Of a DNA stretch of 64,000 nucleotides, positions 10,709-23,776 are shown piece after piece (positions within the stretch are counted from its first letter, which is position 1; the number at the start of each line of letters is the position of its first letter). The DNA is from Larix kaempferi (Eukaryota > Streptophyta > Pinopsida > Pinales > Pinaceae): contig BSBM01000643.1 in assembly GCA_027924585.1 (NCBI GenBank), forward strand, positions 18,214,501-18,278,500. Direction: 5' to 3'. Below the pieces are notes generated by a model, which worked only from the letters and a program-made list of their open reading frames with translations, was not told where the DNA came from and did not search any database. The position numbers and the translations under genes were made by a program.

Positions 10709-10724
10709 TGGAGCTAAGTAACTT

Positions 10725-11408
10725 ACATTGAGGGCAAGGTTCTTGATCAATAAATTATTAATCTTAATTAATTAGTTTAGCTATTTATTTTCTTTTATCT
10801 TTATTTATTTATTTTCTATTTGCTTGTTTGTTTCTTTTCATTCTTTTAGTTAAAAATCACAAGTTAAATTAAATTACATTGTAATACTTATTGATAAACC
10901 TTGTATTTTATTCTTAGGTTACAATAGCTTTCATGTTTCTTTATTGCTTATTGTGGTAATAATTATTCTTGGTTAGATCTAAAGTGGAATATGATTTAAA
11001 CCTTTAAAACATGCATAGATTTTTTAGATTTTATTTTGTTATTAAGAGTGCAGTGGATGAATAAATTGAATAAATTGTTTCTTAAAAGAAAATGATATCT
11101 TGTCATAAACTCTAATGAAGCTAATAACCTTTATCTTACATATTACATTTTAATTTTAAGAATTAATTGATATAAATATGTTTTTTTTGTTTTGTTTGCG
11201 CATTAAAATAAAACAAGAAAGCACTATTAGAACCCTATATATCCTTATTTAAAATCTTTTCTTTTCTTAATCTTATTATCATTTACATCAACCAAAGAAA
11301 AACCCTTGGATAATATTTTAGCATGGCATTTTAGTGGAATTAACCTTTTCTATTTGAATAACCTATGATTGTAAACCCTAGAAAACTCTTTAAAGATTTT
11401 GATAAACA
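10725..11408. other. AT-rich stretch without recognised genes
   Basis: Very AT-rich DNA with TTTATTTATTTT-type runs and no open frame with recognisable motifs. Confidence 0.5.
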
Positions 11409-11812
11409 TGTGTAATAAAAGAAATACCAAATAGAATCTAAAACACGAGAATTATCAATGTTTCGCACACAAAGTACACAAAGATTAACCCTAGAAACCA
11501 AAAGCTAGGAAAACTAGCCTACTTGAGTGTTTCTCCACTCTCTATCTCATTATATTATCTTTTTTTGTTTTTAATACAATATTATAGTATCCAAAAACCC
11601 TAATCCATTGACCAAGATTATATCACAACCCGAATTAGTTAATCAGGATTAGTTTACAATGGGCCAAAAAAGCATTGGCCAAAAACACTAAAAACAGACA
11701 AAAAAAAACATGCCCATTTTTTTCTTTTTCTTTTATGGGCTCCACTAGCCCCCCATTCCCCTTAGAACCACTTGTCTTTAGGAAGCTACAAATATTATGA
11801 CACATGTCCAAC
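11409..11812 (-). repeat. Candidate 3' LTR of decayed copia C2
   Basis: Directly downstream of the C2 RNase H on the minus strand, a purine run (GTGGAAGAA) is followed by TGTTGGACATG, and about 400 bp later the block can close in TTATTACACA. This fits a copia LTR in position and ends. No second copy is visible, so the borders are tentative. Confidence 0.35.
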
Positions 11813-11849
11813 ATTCTTCCACTCATTGCATTCTTTGAAACAAGGGGGC

Positions 11850-13330
11850 AAAGGGGAAGCATCATGAAATCAACAACTAGAGGTAACCACTCCCATTGAT
11901 TCTCCACAACAAGAGAAATTTTCATTACTAATCAAATTTGTCAATGAATTTGGAACATTATTCAATGTATAAACATTCTCCAACAATAATTTGTTTTGTT
12001 TAGCCATTTCTATAACAAAATGGCACTAGACATCAATATGCTTTGTCTTGGGATGATAAGCACGGCTCCCACTAGAAAAATTGCACTTGAGATGTCAAAA
12101 CCTATTCTCACTATTTTATAAACAATACTACTACTTTAACACAATCTTTGCAACCATATGGATTCATTATTTCCATGAGTGATTACCATGCATTTAAATT
12201 TTGTAGTTGACAATGCAATTACATCTTACCTCTTCCTCATCCAACTGATTGCTCCACCAAATGTTAAAAATATAATTGTGTGTATATTATCTTTTGTAAT
12301 CAAGATCTCCAACTGATTCCATGTCAAAAAATACCTAATATCTATCTCCCTATGAGGTCCAAGTCTTTGTTGGTAGCATATTACAGAATTTGAAGTGACA
12401 CACAAATATTTCAAGACCCTCTTTACTACTATTCAATGTTCCTTCCCTTGTTTTGAGATATACATGTAGAAAAATCCCATTGCATGGGCAATGATGTTTC
12501 GTCTAGTATAGACCATAGCATACATTAGACTTCCAACAACACTAGAAAATGGAACATGTGACATGTCTTCTACCTCTTCTTGAGTTTTGCGACACTAGTT
12601 TATGAATAAATTTGCACCTACAAGAGCAAGAACTTTTATTACTCTATGTTCCTACATATTAAACCTTTGCAATATTGTCTCAACATATTTCCTCTGACTC
12701 AACCAAAGTGTTCTATTAGCCCGATCTCTTTTAATTTCCATGACCAAAATAAAATTTGTAGCAACAAGACCTTTCATATCAAACTTTGAAGACAACTAAG
12801 CTTTGACATCCTTGATGATTTCCTTGTTGTTTCCAATCAACAAAATATCATCAACATACAAGACCAAATAAATAAAATTATTACCAACTTGCTTGGATTA
12901 CACACACTGGTCAACTTTGCTTCTTGAGAAACCAAGTCACAATATATTGATATCAAGCTTTTGATACCATATTCTTGGTGATTATTTTAATCCAGACATG
13001 GACTTCTTCAGCTTGCAAACCAACTCCTTTCTCTTCACTGCAAAACCTTTTGGTTGTTTCATGTAGATTTCTTCCTCGAGATTGACATGTAAAAATGTTG
13101 TCTTCACATTCACATCCACATGGTCTACTTCAATATCAAAACCAACAACATTAGAAAAAAAATATAATATAATTTAGCAATTGTGAAAAAAAATCTCACC
13201 AAAATTAATTCCCTCCACGTGGTAATATCCCTCACTACTAAATTTGAGACATTTTCCGATGGTTTTTTGGTCCTTGATTCAACTTTTTTTTGTTGCCCCT
13301 CAGACAAACATTAATCAATTTAATTGTCAA
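11850..13330 (-). pseudogene. pol: C2 pol: copia RT and RNase H, decayed
   Basis: Minus-strand copia pol with many frameshifts. From right to left: VEGINFGEIF (RT entry), VNVKTTFLH, EEEIYMKQPKGF, LVCKLKKS, FIYLVLYVDDILLIGNN with the YVDD catalytic box near 12850, VGSLMYAMV, and near 12000 a KHIDV-type block followed by SLTNLISNENFS, the usual copia RNase H end. It resembles the C3 type more than C1/C5. No gag or integrase is found to the right, so the copy is 5'-truncated or beyond recognition there. Confidence 0.75.
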
Positions 13331-15650
13331 GTAGGTTTCATGGGACGCGTGACACCCATCCTTTAACATTGTACTTTTGACGAGATGTTTGGCATTTGTC
13401 TTTGAACAACCATCTCGTAAAAAATCAACATTGTTGTCGGAATTCCAATGACCTAGAGTCGCAATTCCGATGCAATACAATCATCATAAGTCCAACGCAC
13501 AAGCATCGTACCTCCGACTTCCTTTCTGTAAAAAAAATGGAAGGTGCCTTTGTGACATGCATCACTGCGCCCATCGGAATTTCGACAGTGGCCCAACAAC
13601 TATTTGACGAAGTATCCATATTGCCAATGGTTACGATCAATTTTCAAACAAACAATAATTTTGATTTGTAAGGTTGACCAATAAATGCCTCCATTACTAC
13701 TAGAAAATTTTTCCTCTAAATGCAATGGAAATAACCTAGTATGGTTGTTGATTAACCCTATAGTGGCCATAATTTCACTTTTTTTATACAACAAAGACAG
13801 AACAATCATTTAAGGAATTATTCCTTTCTTCTACTTCTCAGACAAGGTTACATTTAATCACCATGTGGACACCTTAGAAGTTAGGACACTTCACCTTAAA
13901 TGTGAGTCATAGTATATACACATGCTATAATTGTGGAGTGGGTGGGGGTTCACTTCCATGGGTCACCATAATACATCCATGTCGTTATACCAAAAAGCTA
14001 GTTCCATATGTCATTAATCATGCAAGGAGCAGAGCACTCTAATTATAAAACATCCATGAGCATAAATAATACAACATGAACAAGAATGCTCCATAAGACG
14101 AGGCCTCCAAAGGCCACTATATCATCCACATAAGCAAATCAAAGTTAAAATAACTAGAGCACTCCCATGGAAGACCTTCCAAATATCACTCAAACATGCC
14201 AAGCACTCTATGGGAAAGGACACCATATGGGATTTAGATGCCATATGAAAATCAAAACATTAGGTGCTCCTCAAGAAAACGATCCATGTGACATATGTGG
14301 ATGAAAAACATCATCAAAACCTCATGAATATATTCATAATCAACCACATTACAAAAACATTGTGAGAAGATGCATCCCATAGCTACTAGCATGAAGATTC
14401 ATCATCACACAGGAAAGCATCAACCACTCATGTGCTACAAAACATGAAGCAAAACCATAGCATCCCACAACCACCTACCAACGTGTAAATATTTTTACAT
14501 GTGGACACCCATGCAAAATGGGGGCTAACACAACACAAATCTGGCACATTCATCAACTATACCTTCTAAATCGGCCCTTGTTAGGATGATGAATCCATTT
14601 ACTGCACCCTACCAACAAGTTGCTCAAAACAAGTCTCTTGGATCAATCTACATTAATGGATTCTGAAAAAGAAAGTTTTATTTAATGCTTTCCTCTCAAG
14701 CTCTCTAATACTATCAAATGGTGAACCTAATATGAGATGCAAAAATCCCTATATGTACTAGGGAATTCTTGGATTCCTCAATGGATCCCATGGAATTTCA
14801 AGATTCCCTACAATTAATTATTCCCATGGAAACATTCACAGACTCTTGGTAGTTAAATTATCAATGGGGCAACTACTAACTAACAAATCCTTTAGCTCCA
14901 TCACTCCTTTATTAGTTGAACCTACAAAGTTTGTTTTCCTTAACCATTTGGTATGTTGTGCTATGTTGAGTTGTGATGTAAACATAATTTTTCATGGATC
15001 CTTGTGTTATGAAATTTTCAAGAATTTCATAGTTTATTGGTTAAAGGTGAATTACAAATTCCATAGGTTGTTGGTTAAAGGTGAACTATCCAATCAAGTC
15101 ATTGAACCATGTTTTGTGGCAAATATGCAAAGGGAGATCTACAAAAATCATAAGAAATACTTCATAGCAAGCATAAATCACCACAAAGCCAAGGAAATAT
15201 CATTTGTAAACCACTTTGCAACATAATTATTATCATATTCAAATCCAATAACACATGTAACCCAAATATTCTATCACAAACCTTTATAAAACTACCAAAG
15301 CACACCAATTTGCAAGAAAGAACTAGAGACAATGAAATGACTATAGTGTGATAAATTAACAATAGATAAGGCACAAAATGGAATATTTGGAGGCTTATAG
15401 TGGTTCAATAAAGAGAAACATAATGATCAAATAAGGATAATTATGGGGCTCATTAGCAAGTGTTCAAATTCCTACGAATTTATGTTACTTTTTGAGCCTC
15501 CCCAAAAGGGTTATATGGATAGCAATGTTTTTAATATTTTCAAAGAAAATTAATAAATAATTTTGAGGCCTTTCTCTCTTGCAAGAATATTTCAAATTTG
15601 CACCAAAGTGTTTGTTGCTACTCATTGGTACTACTCTTCACGAGGGGTTT
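13331..15650. other. Stretch without recognised genes
   Basis: I find no recognisable protein family, LTR pair or RNA gene. A 126-codon frame at 14846-15226 contains a short internal duplication (ttggttaaaggtgaa) and no motif; I do not call it. It may be old transposon DNA. Confidence 0.45.
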
Positions 15651-15659
15651 TGTCAATCC

Positions 15660-16700
15660 ATGCCTATGCTAACTTGGATAAGATTCTATACAAATTTTTG
15701 TAGGCGAATTTTAATGGGAATGAGGCCACCTTTCTTGTACCCTTAGGGAGAAAGGACAAATGATTATTTTGGCCACCGAAACACATGACAAAAATTTAAG
15801 TGCTAAACAGATTAATAGAGTTGTAGAAGGTAAGGAATCCTAGAAGTACTTGCTAAACAATTGTATTATTTTAGGAGCACCGATAGACCAAAAAACTAGA
15901 AAAACCTAAAGCTACAAACCATATTGACCATACCATCTCCTATCCCAATTGTAGGGGATTTTTTTCAAAACATATTTGGAAATCTTGGGAAGCCATAAGG
16001 TATAAGCTAGGTCCGTAGAAAATATTATTCTAGGAAAATTCGAGGGTTGATACTTGCTAACCTCTTCCTTAAGATTTTTCTTCCAAGACATTGAAAATAG
16101 TGTAAATATTATAGATGGACCCAAAGAAAGGTATTCATTAAGTGCAATTTGGATGATGGGTATAATAGTTGTTGATAAGGCCTAGGATTGAGGCCAAGTT
16201 TAATAAAATTTGGAGAACCAAATAAAAGGATAAGATTTGGTTGTGTAGACTAAAGTCCATTTGCAAGTGGAAATAAACATTTTTTATGGTCCTTCTTACA
16301 TGAAGGCTTACCCATAGGGAAACCACTAAAATACTTAGGAATTATGCACCCCAAATTCTCATTGTGTGGCAAAGATGAAACTCTAAAACATTTTTATGTT
16401 TCTACAAATATGTTTAATCACTTTGCGATTAGGATTTCAAGCTTTGTCATACCTTTCTCCTATCCAATATTACCTAGAAGGCTACCCTATTGGGAGATTC
16501 TCTCCCTTGGGATGTTTTTTTTTCATAAAACATGGCATTGGACTAGAGCTAATATTTTATATAATCTTTGGAATCCAAGAAATGAGTGTTTTTCACCAAA
16601 GAACAACTTAACACAAATTTTACCTAGCAGGAAGGGTTTCTATTCATGCCCATATGGTTGTAAAAATTTGGGGCCAAACTTAAAAGGTGGACATGGAAGT
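15660..16700 (+). pseudogene. Decayed LINE ORF2 fragment (LINE4)
   Basis: Plus-strand fragments fit the second half of a LINE ORF2: a GNEATFLVPLGRKDK block near 15710, a KPLKYLGIM-like block near 16320 (RT thumb), and a zinc-binding RT tail at 16360-16430 where SLCGKDETLKHFYVS fits the Cys/His pattern of the zf-RVT domain, followed by ILYNLWNPRNECF. Many stops intervene and the blocks are closer together than in LINE2, so internal sequence has been lost. Low to moderate support. Confidence 0.45.
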
Positions 16701-16734
16701 AGCTCACATGTAGGAGATATTGGATTATTGGATG

Positions 16735-18006
16735 AAAACATATCCGTTGGTCGACCATCTGCGGTCGATATATCCATCCCAGTCGAATTTGACAAATATA
16801 TGTACATTGATTTCCTTGTTGTTCTTAGTTTGTCCTTCATAACACATTGCATAATCTGTCCTGCCATGTAGATACCTGAATACTCTCTTAACTGTGGTCT
16901 AGTGTTCTTTTCTAGGTGTTGACATGTACCTTCTAAATACTCCCACTGCATGGGAAATATATGGTTGAATACATACCACATCATAAATAAGATTACTTAC
17001 AACACTATCATTTGGAACATATGACATGTACTATATTTCTTCATGTGTCTTAAGACGCTGTTCAACAAATAGCTTGACTCTCACATGAATAGGGACCTTG
17101 ATCGGTATACTCTCCTGCATGTTGAAACATTTTAGATTTTTCTCAACATATTTTTTCTAACTTAACTAGATCCTTCTACCTACTCTATCTCTTGTAATTT
17201 ACATTCCAAGAATGAAATTTACACTCAGAGATCCTTCAAATCGAACTTGGAGGACATTTACAGTTTTACCTCCTTTATTATATCTATGTTATTTTTGACC
17301 TATAATATGTCATCAACATACACACCTACATATATGAGATGACCACATAATTTATTCCCATAAACATAGTGATCAACCTGACTTCTGACAAACTCCAACT
17401 GTTGGATATACATATCAAACTTCTAATACCACATCTTGGGTGATTGTTTTAGAATGTAGAGAGACTTCTTGAGCTTGCAGACTATCTCCTTTTCTCCTTC
17501 CACTATAAAACATTTAGGCTATTTCATATAGATCTCTTCTTTACGATGACCATGAAGAAATGCTATCTTTACAACCATCTATTCTATTCCAAGATCAAAC
17601 ACTGCATCTAAATACATTTGTGGCCTTATGGAAGTTAATTTAGCAACAACAGAGAAATCTCACCAAAATCAACTCCCTCGACTTGGGAATATCCTTTCGC
17701 TACCCGTCGAGCATTGTACTTCTCGACTTGACTTGTTGCATTCATATTTTTCTTGAACACTCACTTACTACTGATGGGTTTCTTTCCACTTGGTAACGTG
17801 ACTAGATCCCATGTTTCATTCTTCTTCAAGGACTCCATTTCTTCTTCCATGGCCCTTTTCCAAAGTTTACCCTTTGTCAAGCTGATCACTTCCTTTATCG
17901 ACCTAGGATAATCTTCTATGGAATTTAACACAAAAGCAGAGCAAAAATTGGGTGGACTATACCTTTCTAGTTGTTTTCTTGCTATGACAGACCTATTGAC
18001 ATCCAA
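16735..18006 (-). pseudogene. pol: C3 pol: reverse transcriptase and start of RNase H
   Basis: Minus-strand copia. 17761-18006 reads MEEEMESLKKNETWDLV, the RT N-terminus. It continues with frameshifts through NAFLHGHRKEEIYMK, CKLKKSLYILKQSPKMWY and LIYVGVYVDDILQV (catalytic YVDD near 17310). FDWDGYIDRRWSTNGYVFI begins RNase H near 16780, and homology stops near 16735. The RNase H remainder and the 3' LTR are missing; the breakpoint abuts the LINE4 fragment. Confidence 0.78.
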
Positions 18007-18135
18007 AGTCTACTATTCCACTTCTTTGTCGGATTAAGTCGACTCACTTAAATCTAGAATTTCATCATTCATTTCAAACTCTTGCTTTTTTGTTTTTTCT
18101 CTTTTAACCTCTTCATCCGTGAAAGTGCCTCAAAC

Positions 18136-19060
18136 TTATCTGAAGATCAAATATCTACTATAAATTTCCTTCCTTATAACCATATTCCATAACTTATACC
18201 CTTTCACTCCATCCTTGTACTCGAAGAAGATGCATTTCTCCATCTTGTTGTTGAGTTTTGTTCTTTTCTCCTTTGGGACATGCACAAAGTCTTCACACCC
18301 AAAAACTATGAGATGTGTAAGAGAGGGATTCTTACCATCCCATGCCTCATATGGAGTCTTGTCAACCAGATCCATCAAGGATGACCTATTCACCAAGTAG
18401 CATGCCATGTCAATTGCCTCTACCTAGAATTCTTGTGTGACTCTTGCACCATTGAGCATGCTCCTTTCTTTCTCCATCAACATTCTATTAATTCTTTTAG
18501 CAATTCCATTCTATTGAGGTGTGTATGGAGCTATGTTTTTTCAAGCTATACCATGCTATCTATAGAACTGGTCGAACGCCTTCTCACAAAATTATCCTCA
18601 GTTATCAGTTCTCAGCACCTTGATCTTTTTACCAGTCTGATTTTCCACAGGAGATTTGAACTCTTGAAATATTTCAAACACCTATGATTTCTTCCTCAAA
18701 AAATAGAACCATGTCATTATGGAGAAATCATCTATGAAAGAGATGTAATATTGAGATCCTCTTAGTGAAGGAATCGACATAGGCCAAAAAACATCACTAT
18801 GTATTAACTCTAGTATTTCCTTATCCCTAGCAGCACTAGATGAGAACCTTACATGAATTTGCTTACTATAAATACAATTTTCATAGAATTTAACTTCTTC
18901 AGAACAACTAGGGAGGCCTTCAACCATAACTTTACTATGCATAGCATGAAGACCTTTCTCACCTATATGTCCCATCCATTGATGCCACAACATGTTTGAG
19001 TCAACTAGAAAAGAAGATATACTGTCAGACTCAAGAGAAACCACATTAGCACTTTCGTCG
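18136..19060 (-). pseudogene. pol: C3 pol: GAG-pre-integrase and integrase
   Basis: 18682-19044 carries the GAG-pre-integrase site (LWHQWMGHIGEKGL, then FYENCIYSKQ) and the integrase core start (LELIHSDVFWP, YYISFIDDFS). After a gap with stops, 18136-18408 carries the integrase C-terminal part (YEAWDGKNPSLTHLIVFGC, KCIFFEYKDGVKGYKLW). The zinc-site spacing and the KGYKLW box are typical of the Tnt1-like branch. It is broken by several stops. Confidence 0.8.
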
Positions 19061-19599
19061 GTGTCTGTTCTTCCAATAACTTATACAAGGTTCCAGTTTG
19101 AACTCCTCTCATCAATTCCATTACTCCTCTCACCATCTTGCGTGTATATTTATTAAATACATATTGCACACCTGCATTCACCTCCTTACTAACTGAGATA
19201 AGGTTTTAGACCAAACTTGTGATATGAAGTACTCTTGGAAGTGTTCCTATACTTCCATATTTCAGATTTAGTCAAACTTTACCTCGTCTGACTATCCTGG
19301 TCAGTGAATCGTCTCCTAGTAGGACATCACCACCATCAAACTTCTCATACTCACATAACCACTCTTTGTGAGGTGTCATATGATATTATGCATTAGAGTT
19401 GATCAACCAAGAGTCGCGGTCCAACTGTGTACCTATGGAGGCCAAATATACATCGCCTTTCTATTCTTGTGAAGACTTACCATTAGTCGACTGAACTTCC
19501 TCAAACCCTTTTCCTGTCTCAACTTCTGTCGAGTTACAATTTCATCTATATTTCCCAACTTTACTGCATCACCAACATGTTTTCGTTGTTGGACCAAGG

Positions 19600-20270
19600 G
19601 AACTGGTTTTAGATCTACCCCTTGACTTTGATCTTCTATTGAAATTTTTTCCTTTTCCTCTGTCTATAGGTCGACCTCTTACCATCAAGGCATTGTGGAA
19701 TGGGGATTCCATGTTCTTTCATATCATCTCTTCAAACAACAGAGATGTGAGCACATTATCAATCTTCAATGTGGTATTATTTATTCCAATAGCCACAACC
19801 AGGCTATCCCAGGAATCTGGTAAAGAACACAACAAACTGATGCAGTTTTCCTCCTCAGTGATTTTAATATCCACAGACAACAATTGAGTGATCATAGTGT
19901 TGAATGCATTCAGGTGCTTTGTAACCAAGTAACCTTCACCCATCCATACAAAATATATCTTCTTTTGAAGAAACAACTTGTTAACCAGATATTTCAACTA
20001 GTACAAATTCCCCAACTTTTCACATAACTTCTTTGCAGTTTCTTCTTTTGAGACATTCAACAATACAAAATCTGCTAAGTAAAGTCGAATTCTACTCCTT
20101 TCCTTCCTATCAATATTTTTCTAGACTTCCTTAAACACACTATCCAAAGTAATTTTGGGTCGACTATAACCCATTGTTCTCGTTCCAAGGAGATCCTCCA
20201 TTTTAAGCTTCCAAAGCTCAAAATTTTTCCCATTAAACTTTTCAATTTATATCCTATATGTGTTATCCAT
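19600..20270 (-). pseudogene. gag: C3 gag remnant
   Basis: The frame at 19719-19997 has the copia capsid pattern (KHLNAFNTMITQLLSVDIKI, LLCSLPDSWDSLVVAI, FEEMI). It lies between the primer site at 20380-20392 and the integrase region, as expected for gag. Upstream, short frames toward 20270 correspond to the N-terminal part. The protein would form the particle. Confidence 0.7.
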
Positions 20271-20379
20271 TCTAACTATACATCAATGTTTATGGAAACT
20301 CCCATTGCAACAGGTATTTCCTAGATCCAATGCCAAGCCAAACCCTCAGCAACAATGGCGCCCCCCTACAAACCAATAC

Positions 20380-20392
20380 AACTTTGATACCA
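20380..20392 (-). other. C3 primer binding site
   Basis: On the minus strand TGGTATCAAAGTT follows the LTR end and complements the 3' end of initiator tRNA-Met with few mismatches, as in most plant copia elements. It fixes the orientation and 5' end of C3. Confidence 0.7.
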
Positions 20393-20396
20393 ATTA

Positions 20397-20947
20397 TTAG
20401 GTCTAGTATCGATTACAATAGGTTTGCAAATTGATTCATATAGTTAAACACAATTTAAACATTAAACAACGACACACAACACATCAACACATTACACATA
20501 AATTAGCATGGAAACCCCTCTCCTTCATGAAAACCGATAAACAAGTGAGATTTCCACTCATTTATTAATCAAACACTCATAACATGTGTTTACAACCATG
20601 ATTTGCTAGACCACAAATTACACTTCATTTGCATGATCATCAAACTTGCTATGTCACTCTACATCTTTCATAGCCATTACATCTTATTTATAGATGCAAT
20701 ACAACCAACTACTCATTAATGGAAATCCATAACTCCCTAACCACTTTTAGTTATTTTGTTATAGTTGACTTGACTAGTTCAACCTTAGTTGATCGCCCAT
20801 TGATCTTTTAGCCATTTCGTCAACTTCCCCTCGACCATTCATTTACCTTTGACCAAACAACTATTCCAGTTGATTGGTCAACCAGACTTCCACTCTCTAT
20901 TGCCTACGACTCTAGACGGCTAATCAATGAATATAAGTTTCGCAACA
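20397..20947 (-). repeat. C3 5' LTR
   Basis: A block of about 550 bp on the minus strand, opening TGTTGCGAAAC at 20947 and ending just before the primer site. TATAAATA at 20685-20692 (minus) is its promoter core. The 3' partner is not in the window, so the exact inner border is uncertain by a few bases. Confidence 0.65.
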
Positions 20948-23321
20948 ATACTTCTATTGATTCGATCCATTTTATATCCCCTTGCCTAAATCTAATGGTG
21001 GTGTGAAATACAATATGATAGTGTATCTCCCTTGGAGCTAGTATATAATTGAGTCATGTTATCGTTGATGTGGTATAGTTGTTTTGTTACATTGTCCTAT
21101 GAATTGTCTCTCTATTTTGTGTTTTGTGGGCAAGTTGTTATAATGGCACTATGATCCCATTGAAGTAGTCTAAGACAAGGTATGTGGAAGGAAATACCAT
21201 TGTTCATTGTATTATTATGGGGTTTTGGTGGAAGATACAATAAATAGTCAAGTCATGTTGCTAAAAAGGATTGGTGTGTGGGGTTTGGAAATATCTTACT
21301 TCCTAAAGGATGATGGAACATTCCATTGATAAAAAATTCAAGTAATGTGGAAATCTATGGTGGAGGGGGACTTGGAAAGTAAGTGTAGGGAAGAGGTTTG
21401 GTGGAATGGAAAAATATAGAGTGAGGAATGTGGCTTTGTGGAATAATTGGAGTGTGTGTCCATGTTGTCTTCAATGGTGCGGTCTGGCATTTTTTAGTTG
21501 AATCAGTGTACACTTTAATATTTTATTCAATTTTTGTATTCTTTGGCAACAAGTACTCAAGTTGGCAATGTGTTTAGGAAGCACATTGAGTCATTTGTCA
21601 TTATTTCGTTCAGAAGATACATATGCATATCGCTAATTCATTTTTTCCATTTAATGAAGTCAACATGTGGCTTATGTTCATATTCAAATTTAGTGGGGAA
21701 TCATAAAGCATGAAGTTCCTTTGCAACTTCAACAACTTCAATAACCGAGTGTGATAGCTTCAAATTTGGTGGTTTTTGTTTTGCAAATTTTTATCAACAT
21801 GTCCTATGGATTGGTAATGGAGATCTTTAGCTTTTAGTGCTAAGTTTAATTTTCAATATCCTCTTCGCCATAATAAAGCTAATGCACATATCTTCCATCC
21901 ATTGTTTTTCAAGTAAAACCTTGTAGATGTTTCCTTCAATGTCCATCAACTGAAAATCAAGTATTTGAACAAAATATCCAACTTTAATAGTCACGTTATT
22001 CAACAATCATCCTACCATATTTAGTTCGTCATCACCTATGATAAAAAGGAATTCAAGGTTAGTTAATAGAGGACATCCAATCACCTTTTAGAAAGAATTT
22101 ATGACTACATTTGTGGTTCTCCCTAATTTACCATGGTTGCATACGATCCGATGATTGAAGAAGGTATGCCTATAATCATATAGAAGGTATGCCTAGAATC
22201 AGAGATATCAGTGAGATGTTGCATGTTGTAACAACTCTTCTCACCATACTCACTCACTTATTTACAACCCTCTTAATTTCCTTAGTGAATTCATTTCCCC
22301 TTCTTGGATAGGAAATGGTATTGGTTCTCCATCACCTTATCTTACTATACTACAAATTATGTTTTTCTAGTGTTGAGCCTCCATAGCATAGCTTTAGTGA
22401 TCCTAATCTTAGGGATAGCCCCCTTGTGCTGGCAGAGTGCTAGCCTAAAGTGAGAAGAGGGTTTGTGAGGTAGGTGACATTGGTATCCCTCTTGAGTTAC
22501 CCATAGGATTACACCGATCTTTTCACTTTGGATTTCAATTATAAGAATAATTGGTAAAAAACACCACTAAAGTCACTTTCACATTTCCATACATTGTTAA
22601 AACTATAGTAGTAGTTGAAGGAAATATACATCATTGGATGACTCAACAACCAATGGAAGAAATGATTGCTTGAAATCCTATTTCATACTCATCCTATTAA
22701 AACATCATATTTAGAGGCATTGATGGTAGGAACATTGTGTCTAGTTATATAATCATATGGATTTCATTTCAAAGGTATTGACTATTAGAATATTAAAAAC
22801 CCATCTAGACTTAGGATATAATGTATTAATAATTTTTTACTAATTTCCTAGGTGTTGATTAGGTAGTTGGCCACAAATTACCTATTTTGGCCCACACATT
22901 CCATCATTATCCATAGGAGCACACTTAGAAATATTTTAGATAAGGTTCTGCTACTTTTATGACTGTCTTGAATTAGCAAGAGTGCTTTCCTTCCTTACAT
23001 AGTTTTGTCTTGTTTTTTCCACTTTTCAGTGGATAAGGATAAAAGTGCACCCTCATTGAATTGGAAAGTTGTCTTCTTTTTGGCTAAAACATCCTCCATA
23101 TTTTTCTCTCCAAAATCCATCATCACATTCCTTTTTCATCACTCATTAGCTTCCATAGCTGATTTAACTAATTCTCGAGGTCTTTGACTGATTTGGAAAG
23201 TGATTTTGCCACCTTGGTTTTTTTTTAGCTTTTAGTAAGCCTGCCTTTTGTGAACTTTTCAAACTTGATTCCAAGGAATTCAAATTCTCTCTTGAGGATG
23301 TATTATATATTGTATTCATAT
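20948..23321. other. Stretch without recognised genes
   Basis: About 2.4 kb with no family I can name. Frames are short and lack motifs. Composition is AT-rich and resembles decayed intergenic DNA. Confidence 0.45.
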
Positions 23322-23499
23322 TGTTGAATAATATAGAGATGATATTTACATCAATTGAGTTCCGTCTCTCATAGTTCTACTCCAATATTTCTCTTATTTC
23401 TCCATATATCTAAATAATTCTTGTGAGGACTTCTTTGCTTATAGATCCGGTTTTATTAGAATTCTATCATGGTCTTGAACCTATTAAGAATTCCTACAT
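23322..23499 (+). repeat. Short copia LTR (C6)
   Basis: About 178 bp opening TGTTGAATAA and closing ATTCCTACA immediately before a primer binding site, so it reads as a 5' LTR on the + strand. The closing CA and adjacent primer site are the evidence. The opening TG is chosen by fit and is less sure. Confidence 0.5.
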
Positions 23500-23770
23500 G
23501 GTATCAAAGCTTGGGGAGCTCTTGATTAAATTAGTATTCTAGTATAATATTGCAGAGATTTTGTTTTGTAGGTACTAAATATTGAATGGCAGAAGAAGGG
23601 TAAGTTAACGCTGAGAGGAAGAGAGGGAGGGAAGGAACATTGCTACTCTGACGGGGGAGAAAGGAGGGATGTGTAGTCACCACTCCAAAGGGTCGTGCGA
23701 AGGTGAGGAAGTGGGAGGGGGAACCTCGTATCCAACTCCCCAAAAATATGAAATAAAACAAAAAAACACA
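23500..23770 (+). mobile_element. C6 primer site and leader, truncated
   Basis: TGGTATCAAAGC at 23500-23511 matches the initiator tRNA-Met complement with one mismatch and marks a copia element. An ATG at 23586 opens MAEEG and then meets a stop. After about 270 bp the sequence changes into gypsy G1, so nothing else of C6 remains here. Confidence 0.55.
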
Positions 23771-23776
23771 ATAAAA

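Noticed and set aside
14846-15226. 126-codon frame in unrecognised DNA
   Set aside because: No family motif, contains a local duplication, and AT-rich DNA yields such frames by chance.
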